Shown: piece by piece, positions 23,606 through 34,494 of the stretch | Layout: each line of letters opens with the position of its first letter | Numbering within the stretch: position 1 is the first letter of the stretch | From: Adenophora triphylla var. japonica | Taxonomy: Eukaryota > Streptophyta > Magnoliopsida > Asterales > Campanulaceae | Length of the DNA stretch: 64,000 nucleotides | Direction: 5' to 3' | Assembly (NCBI GenBank): GCA_022495995.1 | Contig: JAFEMH010001491.1 | Coordinates: 186,001 to 250,000, forward strand | Notes under the pieces: model-generated | Seen by the model: the letters and a program-made list of their open reading frames with translations, nothing else | Databases searched by the model: none | Told to the model about the DNA's origin: nothing | Translations under genes and position numbers: made by a program

Positions 23606-24129
23606 TGTTGTGAATTTGGTAGTACCCCGTTGCAATCTAGACAAGAAATCAACACACCCACACGCACAATAATGGAAGAATCACACACACAAGAACACAA
23701 GAGTTGTTTACCCGGTTCATTCAACACATGAACTACGTCCGGGGACAATTGCCAAGCCAATATTGTATTAGACACCTTCTAATATGTTGCTACTACAACT
23801 ACAAAGTGTTCTAGGTCGTATCTATGCTTATATAGCAATACAAGGAAACCCTAAATCAAATTAAGAAGAGTTTGTATCAAAATAGGAAATAAAATCTGCT
23901 GCAGAAAATCCTCCCCGACACGTGGGCGGTCGCCTACCACCCCATGGGCGGTCGCCCAAGATGGAAAAACTTTCGAGCCAACCTTCTGATCATGTGGGCG
24001 GTCGCCCACCACCACCTGGGCGGTCGCCCAACACAACAGTCCCCCCTCTGACGATTTTCCTCCTTGATCCCACCAACTCCTCCGATTTAGACACCTTTTT
24101 CCTCATAGTTTAGGACTCCAATCCCAACA
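23606..24129 (-). mobile_element. Solo LTR
   Basis: 524 bp beginning TGTTGTGAATTT and ending AATCCCAACA, flanked by the 5-bp duplication TATGT (23,601-23,605 and 24,130-24,134). Unit A carries the empty site with a single TATGT near 9,171. On the minus strand a TATATAAGC-type TATA box is visible near 23,835, so the LTR is oriented minus. It contains four GGGCGGTCGCC motifs at 23,922-24,033. No internal region remains, indicating LTR-LTR recombination. Confidence 0.85.
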
Positions 24130-24497
24130 TATGTGTGTGTGAGAGAGAGAGACCATTTCCGCGGTGTGCAGAAAGCAGACAGTTTAGCGGGGAACGAACC
24201 TCTGAAGAACACGTCTACTGAGAGGGGGAGAGATTGGTTCTTACATCCCTGTTTCCGACTCCGATTACGAGATTAAAGGAAAGGAGAAACCGATCTCGAC
24301 GGAATCAGAGATTCCAATGGATGGGAACTTTTCAGACTTGGCGGAAAGCCTATGGCGCTCTCAAAGATCAAACCATAGTTATTAAAGGCCCAAGGCGCAC
24401 CAAGGCGCCAAAGGTGTGCCCGGAGCCTAGGCTTAAGGCGAGCGCTCGCCCGAGTGACGACGCAAAAATGCCTTAAAATACTAAAAACATAGTATAC

Positions 24498-25919
24498 TGA
24501 TGGATATATTTTCGTATCCATTTTATACGTTCTAAATTATATTTATTGCAAAATTTCCGAGTAAAATTGTAGTTTAATTGTTTTGTTAGTGTTGTTTTAA
24601 TTTCAGGTTGAAATGGTGGAAAAATTAGTGGTTTAAGGTGGAGAAAAGATTAAAATTCGAGACGGAGCGAGGCGGAGGAATTAGAAAAGAAAAGAAAAAG
24701 AAATTAAATAAAAAGAAAAGATGGAATGAGATTTGGCCAGCGCCCTTTCACCTTCGGCGGTCGCCCTTGTTGGGCCGAGGCCCTACGGCGGCCGCCCAAG
24801 TATCAACGGCGTTCGCCCAAGCCAAGGCCAATTTTGGGCCAGCTCCTGTCCAGGCCCAAGTCAATTCAGCAACAGCCCATTTTCCCAGCCAATTCCCACG
24901 CCAAGCTCCAGCCAGCTCCTTGGAATTTTTGGGCCTTCCTTGGTTTATTCGTGGGCCTTAATCAATCTTGGCCCAATCCTCATGGAAAATCAGCCGTGTG
25001 TTTCTTGGAGTATAAATAGAAAATGTGTAATATTTTAGGTGAATGTGTTATTTTGGGAGGAAGGGAGGCAGCTCCCATTTTTGGGATTTTCTCATTTCCT
25101 CATTTTTTTTCTGTAAGTTTTCTTTTTTATTTAGTATTTTAGTTTCTATCTTTATGTTTATGGGTAGCTAAGTCTTTATTTTATGGATTGGATGGTAATT
25201 TAGTCACTACTTATGTTATGCCATTAATTATTTTATCTCATTAATTGATGTCTTGTTCATCTTTGCTATTTTAATGAAAGTTTCTTGGATTAAATTGTGG
25301 TTGATTCCTAATTTTTTTCTTTTTACTTTATGGGTGTCAATTTCTTATATTGATTTGGGGATTTTGACTTAGACTTTGCTAGATGTCGAAATCTATTGGT
25401 TTTCTTGATTGATGCTACATGGGTTTTGGTTCATAAAAATCTTTAAAGCTTAAAGCTTTCTTTTTTAATCACTTGGACTTGATTTGCGAAAAGTGATTGA
25501 ATAGAAATGAATAGATTGAAATCCGGCGGCCTTACCGTACCAATCTTGACTTTGGTGATTGAACCCAAGATAGAAATTAATATATTTTTTCAAATTAATG
25601 GCATAGTATTTTGTGATTAAATGAAATTCAATCCATGAAATCCTTTCTTATTATTGTTTTAATCTCTATTTGAATTTGCTCTCTTTGTCTACTTGTCTTT
25701 CCTAGCATTAGTTTTTAATCTTGATAATTGTAGTTGTTCGTTATTTTTCAAAACCAACCCCTCCCCTTTTACTTGTTTTATTATTGTTGTTTTACATTAC
25801 TCAAATCGACTTAATCACCCAACAATTCCCTATGGATTCGACCCCTTGTGTACGCTATCATTTCGACATTCGTACACTTGCGAGGTGTTTTTATTACAAG
25901 TGGGATTTTTAACCCATCA
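24498..25919 (+). repeat. 5' LTR
   Basis: Begins TGATGGATATATTTTCG and ends GATTTTTAACCCATCA. A TATAAATAG box is at about 25,011. GC-rich CGGCGGTCGCCC and GGCGGCCGCCC motifs lie near 24,753-24,800. Open frames in this region are LTR shadows. Confidence 0.9.
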
Positions 25920-25925
25920 AGTTTT

Positions 25926-25943
25926 TGGCGCGGTTGCCGGGGA
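25926..25943 (+). promoter_or_regulatory. Primer-binding site, tRNA-Asp type
   Basis: TGGCGCGGTTGCCGGGGA begins six bases after the LTR end. It complements the 3' end of plant tRNA-Asp (including CCA) except for one base (CGCGG for CGCCG). Confidence 0.8.
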
Positions 25944-26035
25944 ATTGTTTAGGTTGAATTTGTTGATTTAGGTAGTGTAAATAGCTTAGGTAGTGTAAAT
26001 ATTTGTGTAGTGTAAATTTTTGTGTGGACTCAAGG

Positions 26036-27148
26036 ATGCATAATTATGGCATTTATGAGTCATGTGTTTATTGTGGATTATACTCTCATGCTTCATATGA
26101 GTGTCCTTCGAGGACGTTTTCTCTTGAGTGTTATCCACAGGTACAAGAGGGGAGTCCCTTCCATTCTCAAAGTCATGGATGGAACAGTTATGAGCCACAT
26201 TACCATGAGCCTTCTCATCCTCAACTTGAAAAGCAACCATGGGAGGAAGCTATAGAAAGATATAAGGAGGAAAATCGTCAACAACAACAACGATTAGATG
26301 CAACCATGGATAGGTTGGGAGCTCACGTGACTAAAATACTAGAGGCATTGGGAGGATGTGAGCGAGATACAAGTTCGGTCCCTCCGGACCAATATGAATG
26401 GGAGGAGGAATATCACCTCTTGAAGGAGGAGAATTTTCTTTTGAAAGAGGAAGCTCTTATGTTGAAAGAGGAGAGACGTCAACAAGACAAGCAATTTAAG
26501 GCAACCATGAGTAGGATGGAGGCACAAATGCAACAATGGATTGATATGATTCTTTCACAACCCAAAGAGCAACCATTGGGGGACACATTGGGGAGCTTTG
26601 TCTATGAAGACTCCGATGAAGAACTTGAGAACGAACTACAACAAGAGCCACTTTTGGAAAATGAAACGGAGGATTTTGTCTATGAAACCTCCCATGAAAA
26701 TTCTAGTGAAGTGCAATTGTATGATGGTTCGGGTTGTATGGAGACGGAAGAAATTATAGAAAAATCATGGCATGAGCAAGTTGATGAGATTGAATTTGCG
26801 TTATATGGTGATATGTGTGGCAATGAGCTTCAAGGTGATATGGTCATACCCACCAAGATCAACGAGCCGTGTGTAGATGACTGCCTACCTCAACTTATGG
26901 AAAGTGCCAAAGAAGAACCCTCCATCATTTTGATGATCCCTCCCATCTTTGAAGACGAAGAAAGTGGCAAGGACTCCCGAGAGACGAAGCCCAAGAAACT
27001 TCAATGTCAAAAATTTTCGTGGGTGCTAGATTATATCATATTTCGGGGAATGTATATGGGGCGTGATGTACAAACCAAGACCCGCGAGAATGCAAAGTGG
27101 GCAAAAGGGAGAAAGGTGAAGGTTAAAGACGCCTTGGCATCGGTCTAG
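26036..27148 (+). CDS. Retrotransposon ORF with N-terminal zinc knuckle
   Basis: About 370 residues from the ATG at 26,036. Residues 10-23 read CVYCGLYSHASYEC, a CX2CX4HX4C zinc knuckle of the kind found in gag nucleocapsids, placed here at the N-terminus rather than the C-terminus. A coiled-coil-like stretch rich in E, K and Q follows (ERYKEENRQQQQRLDATM; KEENFLLKEEALMLKEER). Next comes a strongly acidic region (EDSDEELENELQQEP), and the basic tail is KWAKGRKVKVKDALASV. No protease, RT or integrase motif is present. It is intact in a young element, so it may be functional, perhaps as a gag-derived RNA-binding protein. I cannot assign a precise role. Confidence 0.7.
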   Translation: MHNYGIYESCVYCGLYSHASYECPSRTFSLECYPQVQEGSPFHSQSHGWNSYEPHYHEPSHPQLEKQPWEEAIERYKEENRQQQQRLDATMDRLGAHVTKILEALGGCERDTSSVPPDQYEWEEEYHLLKEENFLLKEEALMLKEERRQQDKQFKATMSRMEAQMQQWIDMILSQPKEQPLGDTLGSFVYEDSDEELENELQQEPLLENETEDFVYETSHENSSEVQLYDGSGCMETEEIIEKSWHEQVDEIEFALYGDMCGNELQGDMVIPTKINEPCVDDCLPQLMESAKEEPSIILMIPPIFEDEESGKDSRETKPKKLQCQKFSWVLDYIIFRGMYMGRDVQTKTRENAKWAKGRKVKVKDALASV

Positions 27149-28061
27149 CTAAACGACCTTAAACAAAGCGCTAGTTGGGAGGCACCCCAACATGGTATGA
27201 TTTTACTTGCTTTTCGTCTTTAATTTCTGTCTTTTATTTTATGTCTTTTACTTTTCATCCCCCCTCCCGAATTTGAGTTTTGCTTTCTTTTGGTTTTCAT
27301 GCCATGAGGACATAACACTATTTAGGTTTGGGGGTGAAAGTATGTTTATAATGTTAGCGTATGATTCTTGTTTAGTTTGCCTTTTATTAAAAAAAAAAAA
27401 AATCGAGTCAAATTGTGTCTTCCTCTCATTTATTGAGGGGAAGTGTTTGAACTACGGTGACCTGAGCCTATTTCAATGAGTAGTCCGCTCATTGTTTTGG
27501 GGACGTAGGCAACCTTTGGTGCGATCAACATATTTTACCAAAGTAGAGTAATTTAGAGTAATTTAGAGTAGTTAGTTGGTTTTGTTTTAAATTGTTGAAT
27601 TATTGAGTCATCCGAAAGGATCTCCCTGAGTTTGTGGGTTTATAGGGGAGTGTTTATAGTGTCACCCTCGAAAAAAATATTTTAATTTTATGTCATTTTT
27701 ATTTTGCATCAATAAATAAAAAAAAAAAATTGTTGTGTTTTTTATAAGAAGGTTTGCCAACCTTGTATCTTTTTGCGTTGTGAATCTTGATATTATTTAT
27801 TTGTGGTGTATGTTAGATGTTGGGACTTGAAATTTCATGGAAGCATTCGATTCAAAAAGTGCACTATATTTTGGGACATTTTTCATTGATCTAGGTGACT
27901 TTATAGGAGCACTTAACATATTCGGGATTTCTAGAACACAATTGCATACTTGTCAATATCAAATCAAGAGGTTATGAGGCATTGAAGTGGGGTTAAAGGG
28001 TCAACTTAGGAGAATTTGCTTTGTATTGTAAATAGGGGGGCAAGTATCAAGTTATGTATGT

Positions 28062-28092
<31 letters not shown>

Positions 28093-28779
28093 GAAAAAAA
28101 GAAAAGAATAAGTGTCGCGTTAAGAAGAGGAAAGGAATGGCAAGGATTAAAGAAAAAGCACGAGAAATATCAAAAAAAAAAAAAAGTTGAATCCTTGGTA
28201 CCGATTCCCGCTCCGAGAATGATTAAACATTCTTGTACCTACGTTGACACAAATAATGTGCTTTTATGTTTATCTTGCCCTTTGTGTTGTCTAAGTTTGT
28301 AATGACCAAGAGAGGAGGAAGCTACTTAGTGTGGGAGTTGCTTTGTAGTGAGAATTTAATGTAAGTAGTGACCTTCCTAAGCCTTGCTCTCAATGTGGAT
28401 TAAACGGGTTGGCAAGTGTGTGAAAGTGCCTATGGAAATCTTTTCCATGCTTAGTGCATCATCTTCTTCTCTTTTGATCTAGGATATGTTCTAAGTGATC
28501 TTATAAGGAAATTTGGATTGGTGAAAATTGTCCCTGTGACTTGTTCGAAAAAGTTTTAATATAATTTGAATGCATTCATGTGGTTGAAACTCCATGTACA
28601 TGGTAACTCACATCTTGATTTGTTGGAGAAAAAGTTGAGACATTAGTTGGCAAACTCTTTTATAAATTGCACAACACCAAAAATATGTTTAGTTATTTTC
28701 TTTCATTATTGTTTTAAGTGTTTGTAGTTAATTAATTTAGTTATATCTATGTTTTATTTTACTCGGGGACGAGCAAAAG
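27149..28779 (+). other. Non-coding interior of the LTR element
   Basis: Contains TTGGGAGGCACCCCAAC just after the ORF, A-rich runs near 27,390, 28,063-28,085 and 28,170, and no coding frame that looks real. Confidence 0.6.
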
Positions 28780-28796
28780 ATAGGTTTGGGGGTATT
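28780..28796 (+). promoter_or_regulatory. Polypurine tract region
   Basis: AGGTTTGGGGGTATT lies immediately before the 3' LTR, in the place and form of a Ty3-type plus-strand primer. Confidence 0.75.
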
Positions 28797-30226
28797 TGAT
28801 GGATATATTTTCGTATCCATTTTATACGTTCTAAATTATATTTATTGCAAAATTTCCGAGTAAAATTGTAGTTTAATTGTTTTGTTAGTGTTGTTTTAAT
28901 TTCAGGTTGAAATGGTGGAAAAATTAGTGGTTTAAGGTGGAGAAAAGATTAAAATTCGAGACGGAGCGAGGCGGAGGAATTAGAAAAGAAAAGAAAAAGA
29001 AATTAAATAAAAAGAAAAGATGGAATGAGATTTGGCCAGCGCCCTTTCACCTTCGGCGGTCGCCCTTGTTGGGCCGAGGCCCTACGGCGGCCGCCCAAGT
29101 ATCAACGGCGTTTGCCCAAGCCAAGGCCAATTTTGGGCCAGCTCCTGTCCAGGCCCAAGTCAATTCAGCAACAGCCCATTTTCCCAGCCAATTCCCACGC
29201 CAAGCTCCAGCCAGCTCCTTGGAATTTTTGGGCCTTCCTTGGTTTATTCGTGGGCCTTAATCAATCTTGGCCCAATCCTCATGGAAAATCAGCCGTGTGT
29301 TTCTTGGAGTATAAATAGAAAATGTGTAATATTTTAGGTCAGTGTGTTATTTTGGGAGGAAGGGAGGCAGCTCCCATTTTTGGGATTTTCTCATTTCCTC
29401 ATTTTTTGTTCTGTAAGTTTTCTATTTTTATTTTAGTATTTTTATTTCTATTTTTATTATTATGTGTAGCTAAACTCTTTGTTTCATGGATTGGATGGTA
29501 ATTTAGTCACTACTTATGTTATGCCATTAATTATTTTATCTCATTAATTGATGTCTTGTTCATCTTTGCTATTTTAATGAAAGTTTCTTGGATTAAATTG
29601 TGGTTGATTCCTAATTTTTTTCTTTTTACTTTATGGGTGTCAATTTCTTATATTGATTTGGGAATTTTGACTTAGACTTTGCTAGATGTTGAAATCTATT
29701 GGTTTTCTTGATTGATGCTACATGGGTTTTGGTTCATAAAAATCTTTAAAGCTTAAAGCTTTCTTTTTTAATCACTTGGACTTGATTTGCGAAAAGTGAT
29801 TGAATAGAAATGAATAGATTGAAATCCGGCGGCCTTACCGTACCAATATTGACTTTGGTGATTGAACCCAAGATAGAAATTAATATATTTTTTCAAATTA
29901 ATGGCATAGTATTTTGTGATTAAATGAAATCCAATCCATGAAATCCTTTCTTATTATTGTTTTAATCTCTATTTGAATTTGCTCTCTTTGTCTACTTGTC
30001 TTTCCTAGCGTTAGTTTTTAATCTTGATAATTGTAGTTGTTCGTTATTTTTCAAAACCAACCCCTCCCCTTTTACTTGTTTTATTATTGTTGTTTTACAT
30101 TACTCAAATCGACTCAATCACCCAACAATTCCCTATGGATTCGACCCCTTACTTGTGTACGCTATCATTTCGACACTCGTACACTTGCGAGGTGTTTTTA
30201 TTACAAGTGGGATTTTTAACCCATCA
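28797..30226 (+). repeat. 3' LTR
   Basis: Near-identical to 24,498-25,919. Differences include GTTCGCCC versus GTTTGCCC, GGTGAATG versus GGTCAGTG, and a few indels around position 630 of the LTR. Confidence 0.9.
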
Positions 30227-31383
30227 TATACATACAACATCAAGAAGATGAGCATTAAATCAAATGCAAGTAGTAAATCAAACATACGATATAAGTCATA
30301 AAAGAAACAAGCACAAACATACGTTATATGTCATAAATGTATGTATATTATACCAAAAATATAATATACATACAACATCAAGTGATCAGGGAGATCGCCA
30401 GAGTTCTTCCCAGGTCGACGGAGGTCGTCGCTGTTAGTTTGAAGGATTTTCTAGTGATCGCTACTCTTATACAGAGTTATGACACGTGTACGTGAGAGTC
30501 GTGGTAGAGAAGAGTATTAGTCGCGTATTAGGTTTAATTACGATTTAATTGTTGGTCAATTATTGTGCCCGGAGCCTAGGCGCACACCATCAAGGCTCGC
30601 GCTTCAGCCCTAGGCGCGCCTAATCCATCGCCTATGAAACAACGCCTCGCCTAGCACAATCCAGGCTCCAAAGCTGAGCCTCTCTGCGCCCGGAGCCTAG
30701 GTGCGCTTTTAATAACTATGGATCAAACCAAAGTTGGACTTGCCCGTGTTAATAGCGATTTTAATGTCCTCCCCTTCATTCTCTCTCTAAAAACATTTGA
30801 AATTTCAACTTGCCATGAAAAATCAAATTGAAAAATCTGATTTTTGCCTTTAAAAAATAAAATCTTTTTAAAACATTTCAAGAAAAAGAGAAAGCCCATT
30901 GAAAGTTACAGACCGAATGGTTGTGAGCTATTTATTGCAAATTTAGATGTTTGAAAAGTGAATAATTAGAAATTTTATTCATTTTGGTTGCTGAATTAAT
31001 TGCCCAAAAAGTATCATAACATACCTAAATAAATTTTAGAGATTCATTAGGGCACAAAGAGAAAGAGAGTACTTTTTTGAAAGAGAAAATTACCTTCTAA
31101 TCCATCAGTGTAATCAAATTTACATCATAAGACAATGAAACATCGTATTTCACTTAGTATATTCTTGTTAATTAGCTTTGTGCAACTTTGATCCTTTTGT
31201 TAGAAATTTGAAGGGATTATATTTACAACATACTAGTTATATCATATAATCACAATTATTATATACTAATAGATTATATAGTGCCTCGATCCTAAAATGA
31301 ATGTACAAAACAATTTCAAATTTGCTAATTATCAAGAGAAAATATGAAAATCGTTGGACATTCATTTTGGGACGGCGGGAGTA

Positions 31384-31940
31384 TTAATAAGTTCTCATTT
31401 GTTTGGTCACCGAATTTGGTGGTTGCCAGAGTTGATCATTTTCTTGTTAGTTTAGTTGACAACCGAGAACTTACTGATAAGTTAAGTTATCAGTTGTTTG
31501 TTCACCGAATTTGGTGGTCGACAGAGTTGATCGTGTGTTTAGTAGTTTAGTTGACAATTGAGAACTTACTAATAAGTTAAGTTCTCAGTTGTTTGGTGCC
31601 GGAGTTGATCGTGTTATTAGTAATAGTTTAGTTGACAACTGAGAACTTACTGAGAGGTAGCCGTAGTTGGTGGTCGCCGGAGTTGATCGTGTTCTTAGTA
31701 ATGTAGTTGACAACTGAAAATTTACTGATAAGTTCTCAGTTGTTCGGTCGTCGGAGTTGGTGGTCGCCGGAGTTGATCGTGTTTTTAGTAGTTTAGTTGA
31801 CAAATGAGAACTTACTGATAAGTTCTCAATTGTTTAGACGTCGGAGTTGATCGTGTTGTTATTAGTTTAGTTGACAATTGAGAACTTACTGATAAGTTAA
31901 GTTCTCAGTTGTTTGGTCGCCGGAATTTATCGTGTTTTTA
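31384..31940 (+). repeat. Minisatellite (unit C)
   Basis: Same ~75-bp repeat family, about seven units, closest in arrangement to A (the GGAGTTGGTGGTCGCCGGAG unit is retained). Confidence 0.85.
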
Positions 31941-32416
31941 GCAGTTTTCAGGCATCCCGAGGCGTCCCGAGCCATCCCGAGGCCTTCCCGGTCCGTCCCG
32001 ATCGACCTCCTGACGTCCCACAAACTATATTCATCCTCAATCAACCCACACTCACCCACAAAAACTCCAAACACCCAAAAACGACTCAAAATAGTCAAAA
32101 TCCGTGAGTCTAGCGAGTGTAAAACGAGAGTTAAATTGGGGGAGGTTCTGCCCGAGTGAGTGTAGAATTTCTCTCATCTTTAAACCATTTCAAACACACA
32201 CACACAATTTTCAAAGAAAGGTTTAGAGAGACTCATGTATATGAGGCGCGTCGGGTGAGCTCAAAATTCTCTTCCCGAGGCGTAACCTGACCTCCGAAAT
32301 CAAAAATCTCATCACACAACATCAAAGCCTTTTTTCAATGTTTTGGGCATAATCAAAACGGCGTGACGACTCTGTCTTTTCGAAAGAAATTCATCCGTCC
32401 AATTCATGAAACAACT
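31941..32416 (+). mobile_element. LTR-like fragment (C), internally deleted
   Basis: Matches 20,191-20,847 but lacks about 190 bp between CCATTTCAAA and CACACACAC. It ends at the same AACAACT junction. Confidence 0.35.
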
Positions 32417-32426
32417 AAATGGTTTA

Positions 32427-32497
32427 CTCCCCCCACCCCCATTTATATTGGCCAGATTTGGTCACATAGGAACCCAATATAAATGGGACTGAGGGAG
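32427..32497. mobile_element. Very short Stowaway-like MITE (D)
   Basis: Same element as 20,861-20,934, with ends CTCCCCC and GAGGGAG beside TA. Confidence 0.7.
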
Positions 32498-33829
32498 TAC
32501 TAAGTTAAGAGTTCTTTGCATCTATTGCTGCCTTTTTCGTGGTTCTATGCTATTTCGTAATTTGATTGTCAGGAAGTGTGAGGTCGAAGTGGAACTTTTA
32601 TTTTTTTAATTAAGTGTTTACCATTTCGCTTTCCTTCCTTTTAGTTTTTACTTATAAAAAATCTTTTTTTCCTTGTAATTTAGAATATTCCTATGTTTTG
32701 TCATTCCCCTTTGGGTCGACTTAAATTAATACGCTGATTTCACAATTGAGTCGCTTGAATTGCTATGGAAAAATGTGAAAAACATTTGCATTCGTTCTCG
32801 CTAACACCCATTCCCTTTGGAATCGTTACACTGATTCTGATAAAATAATCGGAACAACTCAAATTGAGTTCTGTTAGAGCCACCATCGACTTTTACTATA
32901 TGAGCCAGAGCATATCCGATCGTTTTTATCTGAATTCTGCCAATAGTTGTTTCACGAACTCAATCATATTTACTCTTCGGCCATCACGAGCAGGAAACAA
33001 ACATTACGTTAGTGTCAATACTTGGCATGAAGCTTCGTATTGTAGCAGACCAGCAGTCTTGTTTAGTGAGTGACGGTGATTGGTGGCCTTGCGTGATCTG
33101 GTAGGAAAGAGGGGGGAAAGGTGAGAGAACATACTAGCTCAGAAGGTGGACAGCTGTGGAAGCCGGTATTAGAGGTCAGTTTTTGGCCTGCCCGCAGTTG
33201 ATCCGAGTTAATTTAGACTTTAGAATTAAAACAGGGCTGTTGGGATGTATATTTAGTTTGTGTCGGTTTTACCAATTCCAATGCTTATGTACTGTGCACA
33301 CGACCATTTCCATTAACATACAACAGTGGGCCATATTCTTCTGAGTTATTTTTGAATGAAAACCCAACTTGAGGGAACTGTAAGTTCTTTTACATTGGTT
33401 GCTATGATGAGTGGCCATATTTTTGAGGGTTTGGTAAGTAGACCATATATGTGGTTCTGATCAGTTATGAGACTGTTTTTAGATTTTTATTTGTGACCTT
33501 TGTCATATTCATAAAATAATAACCTGCCAATACATATTATAGTTGTTCTGTCTGATTGCTTGTTAATTTGACAAGTCAATATATTCTTGACCTGTGCAGA
33601 AGCTGGTTAAGGATGCTGGATATTATATCTGGCACCTCTTCCCTGCAGTTGATAACTTTTCTTTAAGTTGATCAAACAAACAGATAAAGCATCTGAATTG
33701 CTGATAGTACTTACTTTTATGAGGCTATCCACTTTATACAAGCTTTATGTAACCCACTTTTTGTTGTTTAAAGTCAGTTGCATGAAACCACTTACAGCTG
33801 TTTGAAGCATCATGTTTGATTGGTTGCAG

Positions 33830-34066
33830 GAGTGCGGCTTCCCTGATAAGAGCATCCAAATCATCAGAATTAGTTGCAAACTCGGAGCTAGGAAATGATG
33901 GTATCCAGATCCAACAGTGTAATCCTTCTGAGGCTGAAGGGAAAGATACTACTCAGGGTGAGCACAAACAAGGAGAAAGACCTAGTTTCCATCTCCCTTT
34001 TGGAGACTGGTTGTCTAATCCGTGGTCAAAACATCTGCAAAATCACCTCAAGCCATCAGACAGCAG
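33830..34066 (+). pseudogene. Gene X internal exon, copy D
   Basis: 237 nt with frame and splice sites as in A and B. No NDUFA5 exon follows. Confidence 0.6.
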
Positions 34067-34494
34067 GTGCGTCCCAATTTTTCGAAATAATTAGTGTGAT
34101 CCTACCTCGCTTCCACTCAAAGTCTTACTCCCTCCTGCCTTGTTTATAAGCAACATTTTGGTGGCCTAAAATATAAGCAAAAAATCATTAAATGCAAGTG
34201 TATACCGTTTTAACCAAATTACCCCTAATTACTTCTTACGTATTTTTCAATGCGCACATTCCCTAATTTTTTCAATGCGCACATTCCCTAGACATCTACT
34301 TTCTTACCTTGAGTATCCAGATTTTTCAGTTAGAGTGAAGATCTTCTCCAGAATTTTGTTAGATATCAGACGACTTTCCAGGACATTAACATTCGATAAA
34401 TATTCCATGTGCATAAGCTTTTAGATGCCTTGACATTTATCTGCTGAACTGACGGCATTGAAAGTTACGCCTTTGTGAAACTATGAGGCTATGC

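Larger units (their letters stand above)
24498..30226 (+). mobile_element. Non-autonomous Ty3-type LTR retrotransposon
   Basis: A 5,729-bp element with LTRs of 1,422 and 1,430 bp, TG...CA ends, and the 5-bp duplication TATAC (24,493-24,497 and 30,227-30,231). The LTRs differ at only a few positions and short indels, so insertion is recent. The primer-binding site is complementary to tRNA-Asp and a purine tract precedes the 3' LTR. The interior holds one frame (26,036-27,148) and no protease, reverse transcriptase or integrase, so replication must use proteins from elsewhere. The GGTTGCCGGGGAA primer region and the TTGGGAGGCACCCCAA motif after the ORF resemble Athila/Tat-type Ty3 elements. Confidence 0.9.
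24374..30720. mobile_element. hAT-like element (C), split by LTR retrotransposon
   Basis: Same hAT copy and same 8-bp duplication GATCAAAC (24,366-24,373 and 30,721-30,728) as in B. Its internal sequence is interrupted at GTATAC by the 24,498-30,226 element. The shared site shows that B and C descend from a unit that already carried the hAT. Confidence 0.88.
22880..31600. mobile_element. Foldback element, unit C, truncated and nested
   Basis: Only part of the left arm remains. A second deletion joins GACATTCATTG to TAATCGG near 23,192. The GA-run loop is present (about 23,560-23,590), followed by the solo LTR, and the right arm from 24,135 carries the hAT with its LTR insertion. The right inner end GACGGCGGGAG is at 31,381. 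Homology then continues into the minisatellite. Confidence 0.75.
20848..32416 (+). repeat. Segmental duplication unit C
   Basis: Starts with gene X intron DNA and the exon, then jumps at about 22,879 from intergenic DNA (CCACTAGTT) into the left arm of the foldback (GTTGCACAAAGC). NDUFA5 exon 1, its intron and the MULE arm are therefore deleted. The unit is enlarged by a solo LTR and a complete non-autonomous LTR retrotransposon. Its right end repeats the AACAACT|AAATGG junction. Confidence 0.88.
32417..34494 (+). repeat. Segmental duplication unit D, truncated
   Basis: Gene X intron and exon are present. After a 26-bp tandem duplication of the TTTTTCAATGCGCACATTCC region (about 34,240-34,290) the sequence jumps at GACATCT|ACTTTCTTACC into the NDUFA5 intron and continues only to GAGGCTATGCC at 34,494. 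NDUFA5 exon 1 is lost. Unrelated DNA follows. Confidence 0.85.

Noticed and set aside
24638..25038. Three overlapping proline-rich frames, repeated at 28,937-29,337
   Set aside because: They lie wholly inside the LTRs; the long frames result from GC-rich LTR sequence.
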